The notes: a model not told the origin generated them from the sequence alone. Positions 24,781 through 33,192 are shown, counted from the first letter of the stretch. The stretch: DNA of 64,000 nt from Amycolatopsis sulphurea (GCF_002564045.1 NZ_PDJK01000002.1:1550001-1614000); one strand, 5' to 3'. Program-made: numbers and translations.

Positions 24781-25321
24781 GATGCGTCCTTCCGGGGACA
24801 ATGAGCGGTGAGCAGCCGCGATGGCAACAGCTGTCGCGGACTGTCAGGGGTGCCGTGTGCCCACTATCCTAACTACCGGCTCTGGGCAGCCTGAAAGAGG
24901 GCAGCGCAAAGAGGCAGTCTAGCCCGAACGACGCGGTCTGTCCAGGGGGCGCTCCCGACGGGGCCCAGCCTGTCGCGCGGCGTTTCCGGTAGTACCGTCC
25001 AGCCTCCCGGATCCCCCGGATTCGCGCCCCTCCCGCAAGGGCCGCGTTCCCGGCCGGAACCCGTGGCAGTAAGCGTGAACCCACGGCGCGCGAGAGTCAA
25101 GATGCCACACTGTGGTCCCTCCCGTTGGCGCAGCGTGGCAGGCGGTACCGCAGAGGGTGACCGAGCGGACGCTCATCCCCGTGACCACGGGGGATGTCCG
25201 GCGGGCGGGTGGGGCGCGGAGCGGTATGGATCACATTCCGCGCAGGTTCGTATGCGGTGCGTCAGGTTTCCCCTATGGTCCTCCCCCGGGAAAGTTCAGC
25301 GATGAACAAACGGGGGGATCT
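24781..25321. other. Divergent promoter region rpoB / toxin operon
   Basis: A 541-bp gap between the divergent rpoB and SseB-like genes. On the minus strand TAGGAT at 24866-24871 is a good -10 candidate about 90 bp before rpoB; the -35 is unclear. On the plus strand TATGGT at 25272-25277 could be a -10 for the toxin operon, without a clear -35. No open frame here has a ribosome site. Confidence 0.45.
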
Positions 25322-25684
25322 TTGACCGGGCTGACCGCTTGGGTCGGCCACGTCCGCGCGGGCCGCGGCGGGGCCGGGGAAATGGTCGCGGAATTCCGCG
25401 AGACCGTGGTGCACGTACCGACCGATCGCCATGGCGAACCGCTGGCGAGCACGGCGGACGGCATCGAGTGGGTGTACGCATTCACGTCGCAGGAGGAGCT
25501 GCGCCGGTGGGCCGCGGCTCGCGGCGAAGACAGCGTGCAGTACTTGACCACGCGCGGGCACCGCCTGCTGGACGTGCCGGCCGCGCGTCCCACCGGCGTC
25601 GCGCTGGACGTCGCGGGCGAAGCGCCGATGCTGCTGCCGCCGGCACAAGGCATCGTCTCGCCGGCTCGCGTGGTGGTGTCCTGA
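25322..25684 (+). CDS. SseB-like (SAV_915-type) protein
   Basis: 120 aa from TTG 25322, with GGGGGGATC just upstream; in-frame sequence before it lacks a convincing start. The pattern EFRETVVHVPTDRHGEPLAS, GIEWVYAFTSQEELRRWA resembles the SseB N-terminal-like domain that often precedes type VII secretion toxin genes in actinomycetes. It has no membrane segment. Its last base overlaps the next ATG (TGATG), so it is the first gene of the toxin operon. A chaperone or regulatory role is possible but not shown. Confidence 0.7.
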   Translation: MTGLTAWVGHVRAGRGGAGEMVAEFRETVVHVPTDRHGEPLASTADGIEWVYAFTSQEELRRWAAARGEDSVQYLTTRGHRLLDVPAARPTGVALDVAGEAPMLLPPAQGIVSPARVVVS

Positions 25685-26280
25685 TGGCCGGGTACGGCGT
25701 CGACCCGGCCGCACTGAAGGAAATCGGCAACGGCATCAACGGGGCGATCACCGAGCTCAAGACCCTCGGCATCGATGCCGAGGCCGAGCAGGGGCGCGGG
25801 TTCAGTTCGCTGGAGATGTCCGCGGACGACGTGGGCCACGACGAGCTGAACGATGCCTTCACCCAGTTCTGCGAACGGTGGGCCTGGGGCGTGCGCACAC
25901 TCGTGCAGGACGGCAGCGAGTTCGCGCATCGGATCGGGCTGGCCGCGGGCCGGTACGCGGATCAGGAGAAGTACGCGAAGGATCTGGTGAAGAGCGTGGC
26001 CGGGGCCGTCATCGGCAACCCGCACGAGACCGACGAGCAGTACGCGCAGCAGTCCTTCGAACAGATTGCCGGTGCGGTGGAGCACGTCGACTACAGCGCC
26101 GAGTCCTGGGGCAAAGCGGGCGATCAGATGTCCGCCCAGTGGTCGGCGGCCGGCCGCGCCGTGCTGACGTCGGCGGGCGATCCCGTCCAGGCGCTGGCGC
26201 AGGCGACCGGCGATGGCGCCGAGTACCAGCGGGGAGTCGACGACCTCTTCGGCCCGGCACCGCAGCCGGGACACGGCTGA
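25684..26280 (+). CDS. Type VII secretion-associated helical protein
   Basis: 198 aa, mainly alpha-helical. It starts MAGYGVDPAALKEIGNGING and includes CERWAWGVRTLV; the length and heptad-like helices recall EspC/WXG100-type ESX partners. The C-terminal half (SWGKAGDQMSAQWSAAGRAV) is also helical. It is coupled by overlapping stop/start codons to both neighbours. I infer that it pairs with the N-terminal domain of the downstream toxin for export. No enzyme motif is seen. Confidence 0.65.
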   Translation: MAGYGVDPAALKEIGNGINGAITELKTLGIDAEAEQGRGFSSLEMSADDVGHDELNDAFTQFCERWAWGVRTLVQDGSEFAHRIGLAAGRYADQEKYAKDLVKSVAGAVIGNPHETDEQYAQQSFEQIAGAVEHVDYSAESWGKAGDQMSAQWSAAGRAVLTSAGDPVQALAQATGDGAEYQRGVDDLFGPAPQPGHG

Positions 26281-28367
26281 TGGGTGATTGGCGATTCCTC
26301 GACGAGATCGAGGACGAACCCGATGGTCCGGCAGGCACTGCGGCCGTGGCCGCCCCGGCCTCGCCGGACGGCGACGCCGAGCGCTTCGCCGAAGGGGCGG
26401 CCCGGGCGTTGGCCGGGGGCTCGGTCGACACGCAGCTGGGCGAGACCGACGACCCGAAGGAGCTGGTACACGGCGACCCGGACACGCTCCGCCAGACCGG
26501 CGAACACCTGCAGAAGTTCGCGAACGCGTTCAGCAGCGCCGCCTCGGGGCTGACGAAGGTCGATACGGCGCACTGGAGCGGCGACGCGGCGGACGCGTTC
26601 CGCGCGAAGTTCCAGCCGCATCCGGACCAGTGGGCACGGGCGGCGGACGCTTGCGGCAAGGCCGCCGGCGCGCTGCACTCCTACGCGACCGCCGTGCAGC
26701 AAGCCCAGCAGCAGGCCGCCGAAGCCGCGCACCAATACGCACAGGCCCAACAGCAGAGCCAGCAGGCGGTACAGGCGTATGAACGTCAGCTGATCAGCTC
26801 GGCCGAGAACCCACCGCCGTTCCAGGACCCGGGCGCGACCGGCCGGCAGCAGGCGCAAATCCTGCTCGAACAGGCCCGACGGCACCGCGATCAGGAAGCG
26901 CTGGCGGCGCGGGCCGCGCTCGACGCCGGCACCGCGCAAGCTCCGGTGGAACCGGGCTTCCTCGACCAGCTGGCCAACGACCTCGGCGACGGGCTGGGCA
27001 TGGTCTCGGACTCGCTCACGCACTTCGCCGGCGGCGTGATCAAGACGGTGTCCGGGGTGGTCAAGATCGTCCGGACGCTCAACCCGTTGGACCCGTACAA
27101 CCTCACCCATCCGGCGGAGTACATCGCCGGGGTGTCGGGCACCGCGGCCGGCCTGGTGCAGGTGGCCAGCCACCCGCTGGACCTGCTGAAGGGCATCGTC
27201 GGGTCCGGCTGGGGCAGCGATCCGGCGGAGGCGTTCGGCAAGCTGACCGCGAACATCGCGCTCGTCGCGGCCACCGGCGGTGCGGGCGCGGCCGCCGACG
27301 TCGCGCTCAGCGCGGGCAAGGTCGCCGTCGAAGCCGCGGGGACAGCCGGCCGCGAAGCCCTCGAGATTGCCGGCCGGGAAGCCGTCGAGACCGCCGGCCG
27401 GGAGGCCGTCGGGGCGGCCGGGCAGGGAGGCGTGGAGGCTGCCGGGGAGGTGGGAACCACCGCGGGCCGGGAGGCCACAGTCGCGCATGCTCCGGCACCG
27501 GAACGGCCGACGTTCGAAGGATTCGGCGACGAGCCGGTGGGCGATTTCGGCCCGCAGGGCAGCCACGAGGAGCTGCCGACCTGGGAACCCCAGCCGTCCC
27601 ACTACGGCACGCCTCCGGAGGCGAAGTGGGACCGCTCGGAGCTGATCGAGCAGCCGGACATCTCCAGCCGGCTGGACGGGACTCCGCCCGAGCACGCCGG
27701 CCATCCCGGCGGCCACGAGCCAGTGCAGCACTCCCCCGATCCCCTCCCCGGGGACGGGGCGGGACACCAGCCGCACAGCCAGGCCGGCTACGAGAACCCG
27801 GCCCACCACGCGAACGCCGCGGATCACCAGGCGTTCAACGACAAGTTTGGGGCCGCGGATCCGCACTACCTGGCCGAACGGATGGCGCACGCGCCGGACG
27901 CCGGGCTGGCCCCGGAAGAGGTCCGCGCGCTCGACCACTACACCGGGATGGGCCACCAGGACATCAACGCGGCCCTACGGCACGGGGACACCGCCGCGTT
28001 GCGGGGACTGGACCCGGAGATCAGCGAAATGGCCTCCGGGCTCAACAAGCTGCCCGATTTCCAGGGGCAGGTGTTCCGCGGGATCGACATCGGGCCCGGG
28101 GACATGAACGGGTTCCTGGACCGCTACCAGCTCGGCGCCGAGGTGCGCGAGCCCGCGTTCACCAGTTCCGATCTCGTGGAGCCCTACCGCGGGAACGTGC
28201 AGTTCACCATCGATTCGGTCGGTGGCAAGGACATCTCGTGGCTGAAGGACGCGCATGTGGGGCAGCGCGAAGTCGTGTTCCCGCCGGGCAGCAACTTCCG
28301 GGTGACCAGCCGCTCGGCCGACGGAAACGGGAATTGGACCATCCATTTGCAGGACCTGGGAAGGTGA
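26280..28367 (+). CDS. Type VII-secreted ADP-ribosyltransferase polymorphic toxin
   Basis: 695 aa in three parts. Residues ~45-190 form a helical secretion-signal domain with a WXG-like turn (HWSGDAADAFRAKF) and Gln/Ala-rich coiled coil. Residues ~215-400 include hydrophobic and Ala-rich repeated segments (GREA.E.AGREAVE). A Pro/His-rich linker leads to the C-terminal toxin at ~530-695. That domain has the R-S-E signature of ADP-ribosyltransferases: R600 in QVFRGID, the FTSS strand at 627-630, and E664 in GQREVVFPPG. Residue 662 is Gln, so the loop is Q-x-E rather than E-x-E. The ATG at 26280 overlaps the previous stop. The target is unknown. Confidence 0.85.
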   Translation: MGDWRFLDEIEDEPDGPAGTAAVAAPASPDGDAERFAEGAARALAGGSVDTQLGETDDPKELVHGDPDTLRQTGEHLQKFANAFSSAASGLTKVDTAHWSGDAADAFRAKFQPHPDQWARAADACGKAAGALHSYATAVQQAQQQAAEAAHQYAQAQQQSQQAVQAYERQLISSAENPPPFQDPGATGRQQAQILLEQARRHRDQEALAARAALDAGTAQAPVEPGFLDQLANDLGDGLGMVSDSLTHFAGGVIKTVSGVVKIVRTLNPLDPYNLTHPAEYIAGVSGTAAGLVQVASHPLDLLKGIVGSGWGSDPAEAFGKLTANIALVAATGGAGAAADVALSAGKVAVEAAGTAGREALEIAGREAVETAGREAVGAAGQGGVEAAGEVGTTAGREATVAHAPAPERPTFEGFGDEPVGDFGPQGSHEELPTWEPQPSHYGTPPEAKWDRSELIEQPDISSRLDGTPPEHAGHPGGHEPVQHSPDPLPGDGAGHQPHSQAGYENPAHHANAADHQAFNDKFGAADPHYLAERMAHAPDAGLAPEEVRALDHYTGMGHQDINAALRHGDTAALRGLDPEISEMASGLNKLPDFQGQVFRGIDIGPGDMNGFLDRYQLGAEVREPAFTSSDLVEPYRGNVQFTIDSVGGKDISWLKDAHVGQREVVFPPGSNFRVTSRSADGNGNWTIHLQDLGR

Positions 28368-28372
28368 ACGGA

Positions 28373-28624
28373 ATGCCGGACGAAGTACCGATGAGCCACG
28401 AAGAGCTGCGGCGCAAGTACGAAACGAACCTGGACGATTTGTCCCCGGAGGACCGGGCGATGGTGCTGCGCCAGCGGGAATCGCTGCGGGAAGCCTTCCG
28501 GCGGGGTGACGAACGGCGGGCCCGCGAAGGCGGCGAACCACCGCGCCAGCGGCCGGGCGACAACTTCGCCATCGGGCTGAGCGACGACTTCACGCCGTAT
28601 CCGACGAAGAGGCCGTCGGAGTGA
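28373..28624 (+). CDS. Small charged protein downstream of toxin, unknown
   Basis: 83 aa from ATG 28373, with AAGG eight bases upstream; a GTG at 28364 overlapping the toxin stop by 4 bp is an alternative. Very charged, with SHEELRRKYETNLDDLSPED followed by an Arg/Glu-rich helix and a Pro-rich tail. No Cys, no membrane segment, no family recognised. The position right after the toxin gene is where a cognate immunity protein or antitoxin often lies. It could bind the toxin, but there is no direct evidence. Confidence 0.65.
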   Translation: MPDEVPMSHEELRRKYETNLDDLSPEDRAMVLRQRESLREAFRRGDERRAREGGEPPRQRPGDNFAIGLSDDFTPYPTKRPSE

Positions 28625-28627
28625 GCG

Positions 28628-28668
28628 CGCGGCCGGCTCCGGGTCCATGCGGCCCGGAGCCGGCCGCG
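28628..28668. terminator. Strong hairpin between convergent genes
   Basis: A perfect 16-bp GC-rich stem (CGCGGCCGGCTCCGGG and its complement at 28653-28668) with a 9-nt loop. It lies between the toxin operon and the convergent ADP-ribosylglycohydrolase gene and probably terminates both. No T-run, as is common in actinomycetes. Confidence 0.75.
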
Positions 28669-28675
28669 TACCGGC

Positions 28676-29533
28676 TCAGATCCAGTCCGGCAGGGGTTCC
28701 GTGCGACGGAGCCATTCCTCCGGGTACCGATGCGCTCCGGCGGCGAGCACGCCCCCGGTGATGGCGCCGACCGTGTCCACGTCTTCGGCCCGCTGAGCGA
28801 CTGTCCACAGTGCATCTTCGTAGCTGTGGTGGTAGCGCGCGGCAATCCACAACGCCAGCGGCACGGTGTCGTGCGCGGCCATTTCCCGGCCGGTGCCCAA
28901 TCGAGCAGCGGCGGTGGCGTCGTCGGCGCCGATCAGGCGCACGGCGGTCTGCAGCGAATCACGGACCTTGCCCGGCGGTACGAACGGCACCACGCCCTGC
29001 AGCAACGCTTCACCGCCGAGATGGGGCGTGACGGCCCGCAGGGAAGCCGCGACGGCCACCGCTACCGCGCCGGCGACGCCTTCGAGATGCGAGTGCGTCA
29101 CCACGGACGAGCGTTCCGCGTTGTGCAGCACTCGCGGCAGATCCGCGCCGTAGAAGGCACCCACCGGGGCCACGCGCATCGCGCCGCCGTTTCCCCAGGA
29201 ACCGCCGCCGAACGCCAAGGCCGCCAGATCACGCCAGGATTCCCCACCGCGGAACTGGTTGAGTAGCCGGCCGGTTCCGGATCCGTAGCCTCGATCCGCG
29301 TCGTAGTGCGTGGCGAACGAAGCGGCGAGCGCGTCCTGGTCGATCTGTCCGTGCCTGCGGAGGACGGCGTACACCGAACAGGCCATCTCGGTGTCGTCGG
29401 TCCATCGCCACGGCGCCGCGGGCAGTTTGCGGCCCACCACGTCCGGATGGTCCCCGGGTAACCCGAATTGCGCACCGAATCCATCTCCGGTGGCAACGCC
29501 ACGCAGACATGCCCACGCTTGCTCGACACTCAC
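28676..29533 (-). CDS. ADP-ribosylglycohydrolase (ARH/DraG family), candidate antidote
   Basis: Enzyme that removes ADP-ribose from modified targets, 285 aa. The dinuclear-metal motifs are intact: T45-D46-D47 in WRWTDDTEMA, and D251/D253/T254 in EDVDTVGAITGG. GNGGAMRVAPVG is also typical. The start is GTG at 29533 with no ribosome site; a -10-like GATACC ends seven bases upstream, so leaderless transcription is possible. It faces the ADP-ribosyltransferase toxin gene. It may be the enzymatic immunity factor, as in the known T6SS pair Tre1-Tri1; a housekeeping role is the alternative. Confidence 0.87.
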   Translation of the reverse strand: MSVEQAWACLRGVATGDGFGAQFGLPGDHPDVVGRKLPAAPWRWTDDTEMACSVYAVLRRHGQIDQDALAASFATHYDADRGYGSGTGRLLNQFRGGESWRDLAALAFGGGSWGNGGAMRVAPVGAFYGADLPRVLHNAERSSVVTHSHLEGVAGAVAVAVAASLRAVTPHLGGEALLQGVVPFVPPGKVRDSLQTAVRLIGADDATAAARLGTGREMAAHDTVPLALWIAARYHHSYEDALWTVAQRAEDVDTVGAITGGVLAAGAHRYPEEWLRRTEPLPDWI

Positions 29534-29674
29534 CGTCGCAGGGTATCGATCTTCCGGTGCCGATTCGGCGGAAGGGGCACCGGCATCGAGTAGATGCCCG
29601 GCGATTCCCGGACCTGGTCGATACCATCGAATCCGGTCCGGGCACCGTCGACCACCCGGCCGTCGGGAGTGCTC

Positions 29675-30259
29675 ATGAAGCCGCGTATGCCGGTGGTCAC
29701 CGCGCTCGTGCTGGCCGCGTTCAGTCTCGGCGGGGAAGCCATGGCGACCCCACGCCAGCCCGCCGCGGCGGCCACGGCGATCGGCAGGCTGGGACCGCTG
29801 ACCGACGTGGTGGTCGAACGGCTGTTCGTGAGCGACGAGGTCGCGGCGGCCAAGTTCGGCACCGGGAAGGCCATCGACGATCCGGCCCGCGAGCAGCTGG
29901 AGCTGGCCGAAGTGGCCGACCGGGCGGGGACGCTCGGTCTCGACCCGGACCGCACCGTGCGATTCTTCCGGGATCAGATCGCGGCCAGCAAGCTCGTGCA
30001 GCGCGGCCTGTTCGCCCGCTGGCGGGCACACCCCGGCGAGGCACCCACCACCCGCCCGGATCTCGCCGTGATCCGCACGGAGCTGGACGCGCTCACCACC
30101 CGCCTGCTCGACCAGCTGGTGGCCACCGAAGCCGTGCGCGGCGCCCCGGTGGCCTGCCGGGTGGCCGTCACCGAGGCAGCGGTCTCCGCGGCCGTGCTGG
30201 ACCGGCTGGACGGGCTGCACCGCGAAGCGTTGCGGGCCGCGCTGGGCTCGGTCTGCTGA
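29675..30259 (+). CDS. Secreted chorismate mutase (AroQ-gamma type)
   Basis: Converts chorismate to prephenate, probably outside the cytoplasm. 194 aa from ATG 29675, with GGGAG five bases upstream. The N-terminus (MKPRMPVVTALVLAAFSLGG, then EAMATP) is a signal peptide. The mature part fits the secreted AroQ-gamma pattern of M. tuberculosis Rv1885c: VERLFVSDEVAAAKFG, DDPAREQLELAEVADRA, then RFFRDQIAASKLVQRGLFA. It diverges from the glycohydrolase and converges with the Mce operon with only 4 bp between stops. Why chorismate mutase is exported is not understood in this group. Confidence 0.82.
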   Translation: MKPRMPVVTALVLAAFSLGGEAMATPRQPAAAATAIGRLGPLTDVVVERLFVSDEVAAAKFGTGKAIDDPAREQLELAEVADRAGTLGLDPDRTVRFFRDQIAASKLVQRGLFARWRAHPGEAPTTRPDLAVIRTELDALTTRLLDQLVATEAVRGAPVACRVAVTEAAVSAAVLDRLDGLHREALRAALGSVC

Positions 30260-30263
30260 GCCG

Positions 30264-31280
30264 CTACTTCGACGGCGGCGCGGCCGGAGCCGATGCGCCG
30301 GGCGCGGGCGCGGCCTTGTAGGTGTCCAGGTCCGTGATCTTCCAGGTGCTGCCCTCCCACTGCGCGTCCACGTGCAGCTGGGCGGTACCCGCGGCGGTCT
30401 GCTTGGTGTCCGCGCGGGTGGAGGTCTGGTCGACGAACACCATCACCCTGGCCAGGTCACCGTCGATCCGGATCACCGCGGCCCGGCTGACCTTGCAGGT
30501 CACCACCATCTTCTGCTGCGGAGCGAGCTTCTTCACCTGGCCCATCAGCGCGGTGTAGCGGGCCTTGACCTCGTCATTGGCCAGCAGCGAGTCGGCCGCG
30601 TCCTCGGTCTTCTTGATGTTGTTGTAGTCGTAGGAGAACAGCGCCTCGGTTGCTTGGGAGACCGAGTCCTTGACCTGCGCGGTCTTCGCCGCGTCGAGCA
30701 GCGCGACGTTGCCGACCGAGGCTTGCGCCTCCTGGTACTTGACGGTGAAGATCACCGCCGCCGCGGCGAGTATCAGCCCGACGATCAGCAGTACGGCGGC
30801 GTAGGCCGTGGTGCGGTTGGCCGCGGCCCGCTCGGGGGTGGGCGGCTCGGCAGCGGGCTGATCCCGGTTCTGCGCCTCGGCTTCGGCGACGTCGGCCGGC
30901 TTCGCTCGGCCTGTGTCCCGCTGCTTGCGCCGGGGGCTGGGCCGCGGGGTGGCGGGCGGCGCGCCGGTGAGTGCGTCGACCTCGGGGGTCTCCTGCGCAA
31001 GTTCGGCGGTTTCCGGGACATCCAGGGCCTCCGGGACATCCAGGGCTTCCGGCGGCTCGGGAGCGGCGGGGGCAGGCCGAGGCGCGGGGCGGCGCGCGGC
31101 CCGGGTGTCGCTGGTGGGCCGGAGCTCCTGGGGCACCTCGGTGGGGTCCACGTCGGCGAGCCGGGACCGTGGCCGGGGTTTGGCGGCCGCGTCCGTCGCG
31201 GGCTTGCGCGTCCCGGCCACCTTCGGCTTGCGGGCCGGCGAGGGGGTGCCGCGAGGCGGCTGACGGCGGGAGGGGGGCAC
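30264..31280 (-). CDS. Mce-associated membrane protein (Mas), long form
   Basis: 338 aa, GTG start at 31280. A long Pro/Ala/Arg-rich cytoplasmic region (~155 residues) precedes one membrane helix (YAAVLLIVGLILAAAAVIF) and an external domain that resembles Mce-associated proteins (SVSQATEALFSYDYNNI, TCKVSRAAVIRIDGDLARV). Such proteins help assemble or stabilise the Mce complex. It is the last gene of the Mce operon, 25 bp after its paralogue. The N-terminal region contains a small in-frame repeat, EALDVP twice. Confidence 0.8.
   Translation of the reverse strand: MPPSRRQPPRGTPSPARKPKVAGTRKPATDAAAKPRPRSRLADVDPTEVPQELRPTSDTRAARRPAPRPAPAAPEPPEALDVPEALDVPETAELAQETPEVDALTGAPPATPRPSPRRKQRDTGRAKPADVAEAEAQNRDQPAAEPPTPERAAANRTTAYAAVLLIVGLILAAAAVIFTVKYQEAQASVGNVALLDAAKTAQVKDSVSQATEALFSYDYNNIKKTEDAADSLLANDEVKARYTALMGQVKKLAPQQKMVVTCKVSRAAVIRIDGDLARVMVFVDQTSTRADTKQTAAGTAQLHVDAQWEGSTWKITDLDTYKAAPAPGASAPAAPPSK
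31013..31048. repeat. 18-bp tandem duplication inside the Mas gene
   Basis: Two adjacent 18-bp units CCGGGACATCCAGGGCCT and the same with TT at the end. On the minus strand they encode the repeated EALDVP hexapeptide in the disordered region. The duplication keeps frame, so it is probably tolerated length variation. Confidence 0.8.
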
Positions 31281-31305
31281 TGCGGAACTCCGATCTGCGG
31301 TGAAG

Positions 31306-31893
31306 CTACTGGCCGGCGGCGACGAGCGGCACGTTGTCGATCCCGGACAGCTTCCAGACGTCCCCGACCCGGGTCATCGAGACTTCGAGCCGCAGCGCCT
31401 TGGTGCCGTGCTGCCCGCCCGCGTCGGTGTCCGTGGTGATCGCGGCGAGGAAGCCGGCCTTGCCCTCGTGATCGTCGAGTTCCTCGACGGCGAGGTCCTG
31501 CACCGAAGTGGTGACCTTGACCTTCTGGTCGGTCAGTGCCTTCGCATAGTTCGGCCGGGCCCGGTCGATCTGCTGCGCCATGTCCGAAGTGGACACTTCC
31601 TTCTGCCGGGTGAAGTAGTCGTCGAGGTGCTGGTAGTCGACCTCGGTGTAGGCCAGTACGGCGTCCGTACCCGCCTGCGCCACCGCGTCCCGCGACCGGG
31701 CGAGGCCGGCGTCGCCGCCGGTGGCCGAAGACCACCACAGGACCCCGAAAACGACGGCGACCACGAACGCGGCGAGGGCGAACGCGCCGGTGCCGAACAG
31801 CCACGCCCGCAGGGAACCGGGCAGCTTCCGCCTGGCCGGGGCCGGCGGCACCGCTTTGCCGATCTCCTCGGCGACGGCGGGGTCGGAACTCAT
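31306..31893 (-). CDS. Mce-associated membrane protein (Mas), short form
   Basis: 195 aa with a short cytoplasmic N-terminus, one membrane helix (FALAAFVVAVVFGVLWW) and an external NTF2-like domain (TDAVLAYTEVDYQHLDDYFT, then MTRVGDVWKLSGIDNVP). This is the common Mas layout and is paralogous to the next gene. ATG start at 31893, 36 bp after mceF. It probably works with the MceA-F assembly in the cell envelope. Confidence 0.82.
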   Translation of the reverse strand: MSSDPAVAEEIGKAVPPAPARRKLPGSLRAWLFGTGAFALAAFVVAVVFGVLWWSSATGGDAGLARSRDAVAQAGTDAVLAYTEVDYQHLDDYFTRQKEVSTSDMAQQIDRARPNYAKALTDQKVKVTTSVQDLAVEELDDHEGKAGFLAAITTDTDAGGQHGTKALRLEVSMTRVGDVWKLSGIDNVPLVAAGQ

Positions 31894-31929
31894 AACACTC
31901 CAGGGTAGGTAACGGGCATCAAATCGTGG

Positions 31930-33192
31930 TCAGCCGAGTCCGAGCAGCGAGCCGAGGCTGTTCATCGACACCCCGGGGCTGCCGACCACGCCGGGCACCT
32001 GTGCGTCGCGCTGGGCCTGCAGTTCCTCCGCGGGACGGTTGGCGTTCTGCGCGATGTCCTGCGACGAGGGCTGCACCGGAACCCCGTTGTACGGCGCGTT
32101 CTGCGAACCACGCACGTTGATCGGGCTGCCCTTGGGCTCGGCACAGTAGGCGTTCGCGTCCGCCGCCCGGTTCGAGGTGTCCGAACCGGGCCGGTACTGG
32201 CTGTAGGGCACGTAGCCCTTGGTGCACGCGGGCGGGTTGAACAGGTTCAGCACCAGCCCGAGGTGCGCGGTGCCGTCGCCGGGCGCCACCGACGGCGCCG
32301 CGCCGGCCAGCACCGGGTAGGTCACCAGCGCCTGTTCCAGCCCGTCCTGCCGGGTGACCAGTACGTTCGACGTGGTCAGGAGATTGGCCACCAGCGCCCC
32401 CAGCCCGGGGCCGGTGTCGTTGACCACCTGGGTGATCTGGTTCGCCACCTGCGGCGTGACCGAGATCAGCTTGCGGAGGTCGGCGTCGGAATTCTTCAAC
32501 GTGCCGGAAAGCTGGTTCAGGTTCTTCGAGAAGGCCGCGAAGTTCGACGCCTCCTGATTCTGTGTGTCCAGCACGCGGCCGCCCGCGTCGAGCAACTGCA
32601 CGGTCTGCGGCAGGTACCGCTGCGCGGTGGTGGTGAAGCTGCGTGCGGTGTCGAGCAGTTTCTGCAGATCGCCACCGGTCCCGCGGAAGGCGTCGTAGGA
32701 CTGATCCACGACGGTCCGCAGCGCATCGGCGGGCACCGAGGCGGCCAGTGAGTCCAGATCGCCGAGCAGCCGGTCGGTGGAGACCGGGGTGCTCGTCTTG
32801 TCGGCCGGGATGACCGAGCCCGCAGTCAGGTACGGGCCACGGTCGTTTTTCGGTTGCAGGTCAACGTATTGCTCGCCGACCGCGGACCGGTTCGCCACCA
32901 CCGCCTTCAGCTCCGCGGGCACCTGCGGCGCGGAGGGGTCGATGTTCAGCTCGGCTTCGAGACCGGTGTGCGTCAGCTTCAGCCGGCCGACCCGGCCGAT
33001 GTTGAACCCGCGGTAGGTCACCTCGGCGTTGGTGAAGATCCCGCCGGATTCGTTGAGCTCCAGCTTGACGGTGTACCCGCCGGTGCCGAACACCTGGCCG
33101 AGCCCGGCGAACCGGATCAGCGCGTACACCACGGCCACCACCGAGATGAGCGCGAACACCACCAGCTGGATCCTCGTCCTGCGCACCAGCAT
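31930..33192 (-). CDS. mceF: Mce family protein F
   Basis: Cell-envelope substrate-binding subunit of the Mce lipid importer, 420 aa. An N-terminal membrane anchor (LVVFALISVVAVVYALI) precedes the MlaD/MCE domain (residues ~38-115, VTYRGFNIGRVGRLKLTH) and a long helical region rich in Leu/Val. Two Cys (PACTKGY and AYCAEP) near the C-terminus may form a disulfide. It overlaps mceE by one base. The subunit letter is assigned by operon position. Confidence 0.9.
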   Translation of the reverse strand: MLVRRTRIQLVVFALISVVAVVYALIRFAGLGQVFGTGGYTVKLELNESGGIFTNAEVTYRGFNIGRVGRLKLTHTGLEAELNIDPSAPQVPAELKAVVANRSAVGEQYVDLQPKNDRGPYLTAGSVIPADKTSTPVSTDRLLGDLDSLAASVPADALRTVVDQSYDAFRGTGGDLQKLLDTARSFTTTAQRYLPQTVQLLDAGGRVLDTQNQEASNFAAFSKNLNQLSGTLKNSDADLRKLISVTPQVANQITQVVNDTGPGLGALVANLLTTSNVLVTRQDGLEQALVTYPVLAGAAPSVAPGDGTAHLGLVLNLFNPPACTKGYVPYSQYRPGSDTSNRAADANAYCAEPKGSPINVRGSQNAPYNGVPVQPSSQDIAQNANRPAEELQAQRDAQVPGVVGSPGVSMNSLGSLLGLG

